Origin: a bacterium
Lineage (GTDB): Bacteria; JAHJDO01
NCBI GenBank assembly: GCA_030671985.1
Contig: DAOVHI010000006.1
Coordinates: forward strand, 1 to 19,399
Direction: 5' to 3'
Length of the DNA: 19,399 nucleotides
The notes below the pieces were generated by a model. The model did no database searches and was not told where the DNA came from. It saw nothing but the letters and a program-made list of their open reading frames with translations. Position numbers and translations under genes: made by a program. The stretch's first letter is position 1; the number at the start of each line of letters is the position of its first letter. This document shows, piece after piece, positions 1-7,309 of this stretch.

Positions 1-303
1 ATCTATCTTTGGCTCAGAGATAGGGACCAGACTATTCTTCTTGAGTATATCTTGGTAGCTCTGATTAATAAGTTTTTCCTTAATTTCTTCTTTTAGAGCT
101 TCTCCGAAGCGCATCTTTAAAATAGGATAGGGGATTTTTCCTGTTCTGAATCCATGTACAGACGCAGTTTTTCGGAGAGTGCTGTATGCATCTTTTGTCT
201 CTTTTTCAACCAATTCAATAGGGACTTCAATCTTTAAGAGACGGCTGCAATTTCCAAGATCTTTAATATCTACCTTAATATCGTTGCTGCTAGTATCTGT
301 CAT
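1..303 (-). CDS. tig: Trigger factor, N-terminal part (partial)
   Basis: The 101 codons visible here encode the N-terminal, ribosome-binding domain of trigger factor, the chaperone that sits at the ribosomal exit tunnel. The family signature loop is present as GFRTGKIP near residues 52-59, preceded by the usual acidic/hydrophobic start (VDIKDLGNCSRLLKIEVP) and followed by a charged helix (LKEEIKEKLI). The ATG at 303 is preceded by GGAAGGAACG, a good ribosome binding site. The peptidyl-prolyl isomerase and C-terminal domains lie outside the window. The gene follows three tRNA genes on the same strand and probably shares their promoter at 617-644; no separate promoter is evident in 304-352. The identification rests on the signature loop and is fairly firm. 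Confidence 0.88.
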   Translation of the reverse strand, partial: MTDTSSNDIKVDIKDLGNCSRLLKIEVPIELVEKETKDAYSTLRKTASVHGFRTGKIPYPILKMRFGEALKEEIKEKLINQSYQDILKKNSLVPISEPKID

Positions 304-352
304 CGTTCCTTCCTTGCTTTATTATTAATAATCCACTTCACTACTACATCAG

Positions 353-424
353 AGCGGGTGATGAGATTCGAACCCACGACCACTTCGTTGGCAACGAAGG
401 GCTCTACCACTGAGCTACACCCGC
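353..424 (-). tRNA. tRNA-Gly (anticodon GCC)
   Basis: A full cloverleaf can be drawn on the minus strand: acceptor GCGGGTG pairs with CACCCGC, the D arm is GCTCAGTGGTAGAGC, the anticodon stem CTTCG/CGAAG encloses TTGCCAA (anticodon GCC), and the T arm contains GTTCGAAT. The discriminator base is U, usual for glycine. CCA is not encoded. It is the third tRNA of the Lys-Leu-Gly cluster. Confidence 0.97.
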
Positions 425-438
425 GTAAAACTCGTCAG

Positions 439-522
439 TGCGAGAGGCGGGCGTTGAACCCGCATTCCTGCAAAGGAACTAGATCCTAAATCTAGCGCGT
501 ATGCCAGTTCCGCCACCCTCGC
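439..522 (-). tRNA. tRNA-Leu (anticodon UAG)
   Basis: A class II tRNA on the minus strand. Acceptor GCGAGGG pairs with CTCTCGC (one G-U pair), anticodon stem CTAGA/TCTAG encloses TTTAGGA (anticodon UAG), the long variable arm has a TTCC/GGAA stem, and T stem GCGGG/CCCGC encloses TTCAACG. The discriminator is A, as expected for leucine. CCA is not encoded. Confidence 0.97.
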
Positions 523-530
523 TCTTATAG

Positions 531-604
531 TAGGCCGTGAGGGAATCGAACCCACAACCAACGGATTAAGAGTCCGCTGCTCTGCCTAGTTGAGCTAACG
601 ACCC
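531..604 (-). tRNA. tRNA-Lys (anticodon CUU)
   Basis: First gene of the minus-strand tRNA cluster. The anticodon stem GCGGA/TCCGT encloses CTCTTAA (anticodon CUU), the D arm is GCTCAACTAGGCAGAGC and the T loop TTCGATT. Two irregularities are visible: the first acceptor pair is G-U (GGGTCGT with ACGGCCT), and the T stem (GTGGG/CCCTC) has a U-U mismatch at its second pair. The rest is canonical, so it is probably functional. CCA is not encoded. Confidence 0.93.
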
Positions 605-616
605 AACGATTCCGCC

Positions 617-644
617 ATTATACAGATTTTTTTTATGATAGCAA
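617..644 (-). promoter_or_regulatory. Sigma70-type promoter of the tRNA/tig cluster
   Basis: On the minus strand TTGCTA (639-644) lies 16 bases from a perfect TATAAT (617-622). Transcription would start near 610, a few bases before tRNA-Lys. The spacer contains a run of eight A. No intrinsic terminator is visible between rnfB and this promoter. Confidence 0.75.
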
Positions 645-653
645 CGAAAAATT

Positions 654-1406
654 TTACTGTTTTACTATTGCTTTTGTTGGGCATTTTTTAACGCATTCGC
701 CGCAGTTGGTGCATTTTTTTGCATCTATTATTGCCAGATTGTCTTCTAAGGTTATTGCACCCGCAGGACATGCCTTAACACATATTCCACATCCGATACA
801 TGCAACTTTACACACTGATCTCGCAGCCTTCCCTTTATCCTTGTTGTTGCACGCAATATAAACTTTCTGATTTTTGGGAACTAATTTAATAATATTTTTG
901 GGACATATCTCTATGCACTTTCCGCACATTTTGCAAAGACTTTCATTAAATACCGGAAGTCCGTCTTTGAAAGAGACTGCTCCAAAGGGACATATCTTAG
1001 CGCAATCTCCAAATCCAAGGCATCCATAATCACATAAATTATTTCCGCCATTAACGAGCATGGCGGCTTTACATGTTTTAACACCTGTATAGTGAAATTT
1101 TTCCTGCTGACCGGCGGCTCTTTGACATAGGAGAATCGGGAAAGTTTTGGAAACCAGTTTTGTCTCTTTCTTATCCATAAGCACACATCCGTCAGGTGAA
1201 GTTCTAGCATCCGCAACGGCTCTGGCAAAGCCCATGCATCCTGTAAATCCACACGCGCCGCAGTTGCTTCCCGGCAGACTGTCTATGATGCTTTTGAGCT
1301 TAGGATCAATCTTTACAGCGAATTTTTTTGATGCGTAACCGAGTACAAGTCCAAAGGCCAATCCAAGTCCTCCAAGAAGCAGAATTGCTGTAAAAACGGT
1401 TTGCAT
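654..1406 (-). CDS. rnfB: Rnf complex subunit B (polyferredoxin)
   Basis: Electron-entry subunit of the membrane Rnf complex, which passes electrons from reduced ferredoxin towards NAD+ and pumps Na+ or H+. Residues 5-24 form an N-terminal membrane anchor. A Fes domain follows with C49, C52, C57 and C74 (NCGACGFTGC). Then come four [4Fe-4S] ferredoxin motifs: C125-x3-C-x5-C-x3-CP, C158KMCGKC...CP, C203IGCGIC...CP and C232TNCGEC...CP. At 250 residues it is longer than the E. coli homologue RsxB and resembles the polyferredoxin RnfB of anaerobes, with probably five clusters. It ends the operon; the gap to rnfA is 15 bases and AAGGAAGAG precedes the ATG. No intrinsic terminator is visible after it. 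Confidence 0.95.
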   Translation of the reverse strand: MQTVFTAILLLGGLGLAFGLVLGYASKKFAVKIDPKLKSIIDSLPGSNCGACGFTGCMGFARAVADARTSPDGCVLMDKKETKLVSKTFPILLCQRAAGQQEKFHYTGVKTCKAAMLVNGGNNLCDYGCLGFGDCAKICPFGAVSFKDGLPVFNESLCKMCGKCIEICPKNIIKLVPKNQKVYIACNNKDKGKAARSVCKVACIGCGICVKACPAGAITLEDNLAIIDAKKCTNCGECVKKCPTKAIVKQ

Positions 1407-1421
1407 ATTAACTCTTCCTTT

Positions 1422-2009
1422 TTATTGTGAAACTAAACCAGTAAAGCCCATAAAAGCGAGCGACATTAAACCGGCTATAATAAACGCAATTGGTATGCCT
1501 TTCATACACTCAGGTATGTCGATTATATCCAGTCTTTCTCTTATTGCAGACATAAGAAGTAGTGCAATAGTAAAACCTACGCCTGCGCCCAGACCATTCA
1601 CAATGCTGCCTATAAAATCAAGATTAGAATCACTATTAATTGTTGCCACACCGAGAACGGCGCAGTTTGTAGTAATAAGAGGAAGGAATATTCCCAATGC
1701 CTGTTGAAGAGCAGGACTTGTTTTAGCAATGACCATTTCCACAAATTGAACAAGTGTTGCAATGACGAGAATAAATGTAATTGTTTGTAAGAACGTTATA
1801 TTGAACGGAATTAGTAAGTAATGCTGTATAAGCCATGTAGCCATTGAAGCAATGGTCATAACGAATATTACAGCCATTCCCATTCCAAACGCGGCAGAAC
1901 TGTTTTTGGAGACACCTAAGAATGGGCATATGCCGAGAAATCTATTTAATACATAGTTATGTACCAGAACCGCAGAAAGAAATATTATAAATAATTTAGT
2001 AAAAAGCAT
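1422..2009 (-). CDS. rnfA: Rnf complex membrane subunit A
   Basis: Integral membrane subunit (195 residues, about six helices) of the Rnf ion-pumping oxidoreductase. It carries the family pattern HNYVLNRFLGICPFLGVSK near residues 17-35 and the second, inverted-repeat-like motif TTNCAVLGVATINS around 112-125. The two conserved cysteines (C28 and C115) are those that, in characterised Rnf/Nqr complexes, bind a [2Fe-2S] cluster at the RnfA/RnfE interface. It lies 3 bases after rnfE with AAGGAAGA before the ATG, inside an uninterrupted rnfCDGEAB order. Confidence 0.95.
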   Translation of the reverse strand: MLFTKLFIIFLSAVLVHNYVLNRFLGICPFLGVSKNSSAAFGMGMAVIFVMTIASMATWLIQHYLLIPFNITFLQTITFILVIATLVQFVEMVIAKTSPALQQALGIFLPLITTNCAVLGVATINSDSNLDFIGSIVNGLGAGVGFTIALLLMSAIRERLDIIDIPECMKGIPIAFIIAGLMSLAFMGFTGLVSQ

Positions 2010-2012
2010 TGT

Positions 2013-2609
2013 TTACATCTTCCTTTTTTTCGCAAGGCTATTAAAGAATCCAAGAAATAGACCGAGGGCAATAAATGCTCCGGGAGGCAAAATCATTATT
2101 ATCACAGGGTTAAATCCTGCTCCCAATAGGTGATATCCCCAGATCGTTCCTGCTCCCAATATTTCTCTTGTGGCTCCAAGAAGCGCAAGCGCGCCTGTAA
2201 ATCCTATTCCCATACCTAACGCGTCCAAAATAGAAGGGAAAACAGGATTTTTTGATGCGAAAGCCTCCGCTCTGCCAAGTATAATACAGTTTACGACAAT
2301 CAATGGAATAAATATCCCGAGAGATTTATTTAACGCGGGAAAATATGCCTGCATTATAAGCTCTACTACAGTTACAAAAGTGGCAATGATCACAATAAAA
2401 GCGGGAATGCGAATATTTGACGGGATAAGTTTCCTAAACAGGGAAACAAGTATATTGGATCCTAAAAGCACAAAGGTAGTAGCTGCTCCCATGCCTATAG
2501 CATTTATAAGCGAGGTTGAAACAGCAAGTGTCGGACACATGCCGAGAATGAGGCGAAACGTGGGATTCTCTGCGAAAATGCCTCTTGTGAAATCCTGTTT
2601 AAGACTCAT
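2013..2609 (-). CDS. rnfE: Rnf complex membrane subunit E
   Basis: Integral membrane partner of RnfA (198 residues, about six helices). It starts with the family pattern FTRGIFAENPTFRLILGMCP, with C25 in the conserved LGMCP motif, and has the second half-motif VNCIILGRAEAFA around residues 109-121. The paired cysteines match those that share the intramembrane Fe-S cluster with RnfA in known complexes. It follows rnfG with a 2-base gap, so the genes are translationally coupled; the ribosome binding site (AGAGAAA) is weak, consistent with coupling. Confidence 0.94.
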   Translation of the reverse strand: MSLKQDFTRGIFAENPTFRLILGMCPTLAVSTSLINAIGMGAATTFVLLGSNILVSLFRKLIPSNIRIPAFIVIIATFVTVVELIMQAYFPALNKSLGIFIPLIVVNCIILGRAEAFASKNPVFPSILDALGMGIGFTGALALLGATREILGAGTIWGYHLLGAGFNPVIIMILPPGAFIALGLFLGFFNSLAKKRKM

Positions 2610-2611
2610 TT

Positions 2612-3151
2612 CTATTTTCTCTCAATCTTTAAAAATTCTGTTATGGATTTTTGTACGGCCTCGCTGACAGCACGCGATGATATGGTAGCTCCGGTAAGGG
2701 CGTCAATAGTTCCTTTGCGGGAGTCCTTTTTTAGCAAAACTTGTTTTAAGGTTTTGCTAAAAAACTGATCTGTAAACTTTTTATCTTCTATTCTTGTTCC
2801 AAGACCTGGCGTTTCGCCCTGTTTAACGATTTTAATATCTTTTATTGTTTTGTCTAATGTCAGTCCTGCTTTAATTTTAATTATGCTGCTGAATCCCTGT
2901 TCTGATGCGTCTATTGCATATCCTATTAACTTATCTTTTGAGTGAACTTCATTATAAATATAGTTGTCTTCGCCTGTTATTAGCCTAAAGTTTGTTGCTT
3001 TTGGGAAAATATCCTTCATGGCTTTTTCTTCTTCCTCTTTAACTTGTCTTGCAATCGGTTCTTTCGTAGCGGTATAGACCATACCCAAAATTGCGCCTGA
3101 AACAGCGGCAATTATAAATAAACTCGCTGATAATTTTAATATATTACGCAT
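2612..3151 (-). CDS. rnfG: Rnf complex FMN-binding subunit G
   Basis: Periplasm-facing flavoprotein subunit (179 residues). One N-terminal membrane helix (residues 6-27) is followed by the FMN-binding domain. The covalent attachment motif TGAT is at 153-156 within LTGATISSRAV, so T156 is the predicted FMN-linked threonine. The family's GETPGLGTR stretch is at 112-120. The start overlaps the end of rnfD by 8 bases, and GGAGAA precedes the ATG. Confidence 0.94.
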   Translation of the reverse strand: MRNILKLSASLFIIAAVSGAILGMVYTATKEPIARQVKEEEEKAMKDIFPKATNFRLITGEDNYIYNEVHSKDKLIGYAIDASEQGFSSIIKIKAGLTLDKTIKDIKIVKQGETPGLGTRIEDKKFTDQFFSKTLKQVLLKKDSRKGTIDALTGATISSRAVSEAVQKSITEFLKIERK

Positions 3152-4100
3152 TTATTTCTCCGAATTTTTTTGGGATCGTCCACTTCCATCTGTCTATCAG
3201 CGGAGTTACAGCATTCATCAATAATATGGAATAACATACTCCCTCAGGATATCCGCCTTTCAGTCTTATTAGAACAACTATTATCCCGGCTCCCAATCCA
3301 AAGATAATTTTGCCCTTGGGAGTTATTGGGGTCGTTACATAATCCGTTGCCATAAAGAAAGCGCCAAGAATCAATCCTCCGCTCAATATGCTGAATAATG
3401 CGTCTCCTGTGAATAAACCGTTACGTCCGAATATCCAGGAAAGTAACGCTACACACCCAATATAGGAAACAGGAATATGCCATGAAATTCGTTTCCTTAT
3501 AAATAAAAATATTGCGCCTAGCAACAGGGCAAGAGCAGATGTCTCTCCAATACTTCCTCCCACATTTCCAATAAACAAACTCCAATAGGAAGGAAGTTCC
3601 TGAGACAGATTAAGCTTTACTATCGCTAACGGAGTTGCGCTGGTTATTGTATCAATTCTTCCGAAGAGACTCAGCTTCGGTTCCATCCATGTAGTCATAA
3701 AAGTAGGCCATGAAGCCATAAGTATTGCTCTTCCTATGAGCGCGGGGTTGAATATATTGCGTCCAAGACCGCCGAATACTTCTTTTCCAAGTATAACAGC
3801 GCATGCAGATCCGACTGCTGGCAGCCATAAAGGTACGCCCGGAGGTATAATCATGGCTAACAAAAGACCTGTTACAATGGCACTGCCGTTTGATATGGTT
3901 TTGAGCCTTCTGATCCTAGATATAATTCCCTCAGTTATTACAGCTGTTAAAACACTTACTACAACCGGATACAACGCTTGTGTTCCAAAAAAATAAATTC
4001 CCATACAAAGCGCGGGTACAAGGGCTATTATAACATCCCACATTATATTTTTAACGGATAGGTTGGAATGAATATGAGGAGATACTGAAAGAGTATACAT
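3144..4100 (-). CDS. rnfD: Rnf complex membrane subunit D
   Basis: Large membrane subunit (318 residues from this start, about nine or ten helices) that carries a covalently bound FMN. The motif TSATPLA contains the predicted FMN-linked threonine, T156. Other family stretches are GKEVFGGLGRNIFNPALIGRA and ATDYVTTPITPKG. The reading frame is open further upstream to 4193, but that extension lies inside rnfC and has no membrane or Rnf character. The ATG at 4100 gives the usual RnfD beginning (SPHIHSNLSVKNIMWDV) and overlaps the rnfC stop by one base (TAATG), so this start was chosen. Confidence 0.94.
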   Translation of the reverse strand: MYTLSVSPHIHSNLSVKNIMWDVIIALVPALCMGIYFFGTQALYPVVVSVLTAVITEGIISRIRRLKTISNGSAIVTGLLLAMIIPPGVPLWLPAVGSACAVILGKEVFGGLGRNIFNPALIGRAILMASWPTFMTTWMEPKLSLFGRIDTITSATPLAIVKLNLSQELPSYWSLFIGNVGGSIGETSALALLLGAIFLFIRKRISWHIPVSYIGCVALLSWIFGRNGLFTGDALFSILSGGLILGAFFMATDYVTTPITPKGKIIFGLGAGIIVVLIRLKGGYPEGVCYSILLMNAVTPLIDRWKWTIPKKFGEINA

Positions 4101-5416
4101 TATTTTTTTAATCCTATTTTCCCGTATTTCATATAATGGACTATCGGTATATGCGCGGGACATACATATGTACAGGCTCCACATTCCATACAATCTAATA
4201 GTCCATATTCTTTTGCGTGTTCAAACTGATCGTTTTTTACAAAACAGGTTATTGCATTAGGTAATATCTTCATAGGGCAGACACTGGTGCAGTTACCGCA
4301 TCTTATACAACATTCCTCGGGCTTGTCACAAACTTCGTCTTTTGTTTGGACAAGTATTCCCGACGTGCCTTTAATTACCGGGACGTCCATTGCGTATTGA
4401 GCAATTCCCATCATTGGGCCGCCCATTATTATTTTTCCTGTTTCTTCTTTGAGTCCTTCACAGGCTTCTATTAGATCTGAAAAAGGAGTTCCTATTCTTG
4501 CTCTAAAATTTTGTGGGTTCCTGATGCCTTTTCCCGTTACAGTTACAATTCGTTCTACCAGAGGTTTCCTTTCTACAACAGATTCATACACCGCAAATGA
4601 AGTACCGACATTGCTAACTATTACGCCTATATCCATTGGAAGTCCGCCGCTTGGCACTTCACGTTTTAAGAGAGCCTTTATAAGCTGTTTTTCAGCTCCC
4701 TGAGGATATTTCACCTTAAGTGCTATTATATCAATATCCGTATCTGATTCTTTATTGATTTCGTCTGTGATTTTTTTAAGTGCATCAGGTTTATTTTGTT
4801 CAATACCGATTATACCTTTCTTTACTCTGGTTGCTTTCATTAAGATTTTGAGTCCTGTGACAACTTGTTTTGCGTATTCCAGCATTAGCCTGTGATCTGC
4901 TGTTAAAAATGGTTCACATTCAGCACCATTTAGAATATACGTATCAATCTTTTTGTTTTTCGGCGGACTGAGTTTTACATGTGTTGGAAACGCAGCACCG
5001 CCAAGTCCCACAACACCGGCTTCCCGTATAATATGTTTTATTTGTTCAGGCTTGAGCGTGTTCCATACTCTTTTTGTTTCTTTAATAGCCCATGTGTCAG
5101 TTTCGTCTGACTCTATAATAATAGATAAAACTTTACTCCCTAAAGGATGCGGCATAGGGCAAATGTCTACTACTTTGCCTGATATTGCGGCGTGGACGGG
5201 AGCTGATATAAATGCGTGCGCATCGCCAATCTTTTGTCCTATTTTAACAATGTCACCAATATTAACCACCGGCTTACATATTGTACCTATATGCTGCAGT
5301 AGTGGAATGATTGCTTTTTTAGGAGGGAGAAGATTTAGAATTTCCTTTGTATCTGTGCCGGTTTTAGAATCTTCAGGATGAATCCCCCCGCTAAAACCAA
5401 AATTTTTAATTATCAA
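4100..5416 (-). CDS. rnfC: Rnf complex subunit C (NADH/Fe-S)
   Basis: Peripheral cytoplasmic subunit where NAD+ is reduced by the Rnf complex. It has an N-terminal barrel-sandwich region containing the family's GGIHP (10-14) and a PVHAAISGKV segment (73-82), then a NuoF-like Rossmann core with GLGGAAFPTHVKL (137-149) and LNGAECEPF (162-170). Two C-terminal [4Fe-4S] motifs follow: C370IRCGNC...C380P and C409MECGAC...C419P. It is 438 residues, near the usual size for anaerobes. The start is TTG at 5416, supported by AGAGGAAA 8 bases upstream and by the family-typical start (MIIKNFGFSGGIHP). First gene of the operon. Confidence 0.95.
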   Translation of the reverse strand: MIIKNFGFSGGIHPEDSKTGTDTKEILNLLPPKKAIIPLLQHIGTICKPVVNIGDIVKIGQKIGDAHAFISAPVHAAISGKVVDICPMPHPLGSKVLSIIIESDETDTWAIKETKRVWNTLKPEQIKHIIREAGVVGLGGAAFPTHVKLSPPKNKKIDTYILNGAECEPFLTADHRLMLEYAKQVVTGLKILMKATRVKKGIIGIEQNKPDALKKITDEINKESDTDIDIIALKVKYPQGAEKQLIKALLKREVPSGGLPMDIGVIVSNVGTSFAVYESVVERKPLVERIVTVTGKGIRNPQNFRARIGTPFSDLIEACEGLKEETGKIIMGGPMMGIAQYAMDVPVIKGTSGILVQTKDEVCDKPEECCIRCGNCTSVCPMKILPNAITCFVKNDQFEHAKEYGLLDCMECGACTYVCPAHIPIVHYMKYGKIGLKK

Positions 5417-5433
5417 TTTCTAATTTCCTCTCT

Positions 5434-5502
5434 AACTCATCCCCTAGCCCTTCTCTTTTTTCCCTCTCTGTCAAGAGAGGGTAGGGTGAGTTTGGATGAG
5501 TT
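5434..5502 (+). repeat. 69-bp hairpin-forming palindromic (MITE/REP-like) element
   Basis: The element begins AACTCATCC (5434-5442) and ends with its inverse complement GGATGAGTT (5494-5502). Inside, CCCTCTCT (5462-5469) and AGAGAGGG (5474-5481) form an 8-bp stem with a 4-base loop. It is non-coding and lies between rnfC and hldD. Its last two bases form the first two bases of the hldD -35 box, and it would lie in the rnf 5' leader. It resembles short palindromic elements that recur many times in some bacterial genomes, but no second copy of this one is seen in the window. Confidence 0.7.
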
Positions 5503-5529
5503 GACAGTTTATAACTTACCTGCTAAAAT
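5501..5529 (+). promoter_or_regulatory. Sigma70-type promoter of hldD
   Basis: A perfect TTGACA (5501-5506) lies 17 bases from TAAAAT (5524-5529). The predicted start near 5536 leaves a leader of about 55 bases before hldD. The -10 box is only 8 bases from that of the opposing rnf promoter. Confidence 0.75.
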
Positions 5530-5537
5530 TTTGTGCA

Positions 5538-5566
5538 ATAATATCAACTAATTCTAAGTTTGTCAA
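5538..5566 (-). promoter_or_regulatory. Sigma70-type promoter of rnfCDGEAB
   Basis: On the minus strand a perfect TTGACA (5561-5566) lies 17 bases from TATTAT (5538-5543). The predicted start near 5531 gives a leader of about 115 nt, which includes the palindromic element at 5434-5502 and then the AGAGGAAA ribosome binding site. Confidence 0.78.
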
Positions 5567-5590
5567 AATGCTAGCGAGCAGGGAGTAGGA

Positions 5591-6598
5591 ATGCGAAAGA
5601 CGATTATTGTTACCGGCGGAGCAGGGTTTATTGGAAGCGCCGTTATATGGAAACTAAATCAGAGGGGAGAGTCTAATATTCTTGTTGTTGATGAGTTAGG
5701 AAAGAGCAGTAAGTGGAAGAATCTTCGTGGTCTTCGATTTCTGGATTATATCAATAAGGATGTTTTTCTTGAGAAAGTACTTAAAGGCGATTTCAAGACA
5801 GGCATTCGCGCACTAATTCATATGGGAGCATGTTCGGATACTACCGAGCAGGACGCAGATTATCTTTTGCTGAATAATTATGAATATACAAAGCATCTTG
5901 CTGCTTATGCTGCCAGATGTAATGCGCGTTTTATCTACGCTTCCAGCGCGGCAACGTATGGAGACGGTTCTTATGGATATTCTGATGAAGAAAAAGATTT
6001 GCGTAAATTTTGTCCACTGAATATGTATGCTTATTCCAAACATCTTTTTGATCTCTGGGCAGAGAAAAATAGATTATTGAAACAGGTTGCGGGACTTAAA
6101 TTTTTTAATGTTTTTGGGCCGAACGAATATCATAAAGGGGAAATGAGAAGTATGGTTATTAAGGCCTTTGAACAGATAAACGGATGTAGGGGGCAGGCCA
6201 GCCTTTCCCTCTTTAAATCACATAAACCTGAATACGCACACGGCGAGCAGAAAAGGGATTTTTTATACATAGAGGATGCTGTAGAAATGACTCTGTTTTT
6301 TTTAGACAATCCGAATATAAATGGAATATTTAATATTGGCACAGGCAGGGCAGAGACGTGGAATGAACTAGCAAAACTGGTTTTTGAGGCATTAAATCTT
6401 GGCCCGAATATCAAATATATCTCAATGCCTGAAGAAATAAAGAATTCTTATCAATATTTCACTCAGGCTGATATGTCTAAACTGCACCAAGTAGGATACG
6501 TAAGACCTATAACATCTCTGAAGAAGGCTGTTTTTGATTATGTTCGGAATTATCTGTCCGGGAAAAAATATTTGACAAGATATAATAATCTTGTATAA
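5591..6598 (+). CDS. hldD: ADP-L-glycero-D-manno-heptose 6-epimerase
   Basis: Converts ADP-D-glycero-D-manno-heptose to the L-glycero form, the heptose donor for LPS inner core. It is a short-chain dehydrogenase-type epimerase: NAD(P)-binding GGAGFIGS at residues 9-16, conserved ASSAATYG at 117-124, and the catalytic YxxxK pair Y146/K150 in MYAYSK. The substrate-specific stretch NVFGPNEYHKGEMRSM (173-188) is typical of HldD rather than of general GalE-like epimerases. Length 335 is normal. GGGAGTAGGA precedes the ATG. Its own promoter is at 5501-5529. The last codons overlap the promoter of the next gene. Confidence 0.93.
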   Translation: MRKTIIVTGGAGFIGSAVIWKLNQRGESNILVVDELGKSSKWKNLRGLRFLDYINKDVFLEKVLKGDFKTGIRALIHMGACSDTTEQDADYLLLNNYEYTKHLAAYAARCNARFIYASSAATYGDGSYGYSDEEKDLRKFCPLNMYAYSKHLFDLWAEKNRLLKQVAGLKFFNVFGPNEYHKGEMRSMVIKAFEQINGCRGQASLSLFKSHKPEYAHGEQKRDFLYIEDAVEMTLFFLDNPNINGIFNIGTGRAETWNELAKLVFEALNLGPNIKYISMPEEIKNSYQYFTQADMSKLHQVGYVRPITSLKKAVFDYVRNYLSGKKYLTRYNNLV

Positions 6599-6599
6599 T
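6572..6599 (+). promoter_or_regulatory. Sigma70-type promoter of the prepilin pair
   Basis: TTGACA (6572-6577) lies 16 bases from a perfect TATAAT (6594-6599). Both boxes match consensus exactly. The promoter is embedded in the 3' end of hldD and covers its stop codon. Predicted start is near 6606, 37 bases before the first prepilin ATG. Confidence 0.82.
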
Positions 6600-6642
6600 G
6601 CTGGTATTAGTAAGTCTAAAAGCGAAGGAGGTGAATTAAAAA

Positions 6643-7254
6643 ATGTTAAAATTCTTTAGAAGATCCAGAGGTTTTACGCTTATTGAATTGCTGGTTGTTA
6701 TAGCAATTATCGCACTTCTTGCATCTATGCTTCTGCCTGCATTGACAAGAGCAAGAGAGCAGGCAAGACGGGCAAGTTGCGTAAGTAACCTGAAGCAGAT
6801 CGGCTTGTCTTTGCATATGTACGCTCAGGACTGGGATGAAAGTTTTCCGTTTCTTTCAGCAACTACCGAAGCGTATATAGAGCTTGACATACTCGCTCCG
6901 AAGTACCTTACCAGACAGGTGTTTTTCTGCCCGAGTGCCGTATCAGTGGGTGATAGAAGATATGAGAGTGATGGTGCCGCGTTTGATGAGTTTTGCGTTT
7001 CCTATGCCTATGCTTATAACCTGTGCGAACAGGATGATGTTTCCACCGTGATTGTGGTTGATCAGTCTGGGGCAAAGGATGCTTTAGTGTGGGACACAGA
7101 GTTGGACGCCAGTCCTGTTAATCATGATATAGATGGTGTCAACGCGCTCTATATTGACGGTCATGTTGATTGGATTCCATTGGACCTCATAAAAAATGAG
7201 CTTTCTTTATATGACGCTGGGCTGAGAAATCCTGACGACGTCGACGGCAGCTAG
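6643..7254 (+). CDS. Type II/IV prepilin-like protein (paralogue 1)
   Basis: A secreted pseudopilin or pilin-like protein of 203 residues. A short basic leader ([10 protein letters not shown]) is followed by the prepilin peptidase site G10/F11 and [20 protein letters not shown], so maturation should give N-methyl-Phe with Glu at +5. After the helix comes [29 protein letters not shown], common to prepilins that carry a C-terminal H-x9-DG motif in planctomycete-verrucomicrobial and related phyla. Here that motif is [17 protein letters not shown], with ten residues between H and DG. The ribosome binding site AAGGAGGTGA, 8 bases from the ATG, is near perfect, so high expression is likely. No pilus assembly genes are in the window, so the machine it joins is unknown. 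Confidence 0.88.
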   Translation: MLKFFRRSRGFTLIELLVVIAIIALLASMLLPALTRAREQARRASCVSNLKQIGLSLHMYAQDWDESFPFLSATTEAYIELDILAPKYLTRQVFFCPSAVSVGDRRYESDGAAFDEFCVSYAYAYNLCEQDDVSTVIVVDQSGAKDALVWDTELDASPVNHDIDGVNALYIDGHVDWIPLDLIKNELSLYDAGLRNPDDVDGS

Positions 7255-7309
7255 TAGATTTCTTCAAGTGATTTGAAAATTTTTGGATGATGAAGGAGGT
7301 GAAGTGAAA

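Noticed and set aside
4101-4193. Longer rnfD start at 4193
   Set aside because: The added 31 residues lie inside rnfC and are unlike any RnfD start; ATG 4100 gives the family beginning and a one-base overlap with the rnfC stop.
5531-5548. Possible Rex box over the rnf -10 region (TTGTGCA-ATAA-TATCAAC)
   Set aside because: Only one half matches well; the other half matches 2 of 7 positions at correct spacing, for 8 of 14 overall. Regulation of rnf by Rex would be sensible but this site does not support it.
7263-7285. Small TTCAA/TTGAA hairpin followed by T between the prepilin genes
   Set aside because: Only 5 A/T-rich pairs and a short T run; too weak to call an attenuator or terminator.
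7283-7309. TTG start for the second prepilin
   Set aside because: It would precede the Shine-Dalgarno sequence itself and add nine acidic residues before the prepilin leader; ATG 7310 aligns with the paralogue.
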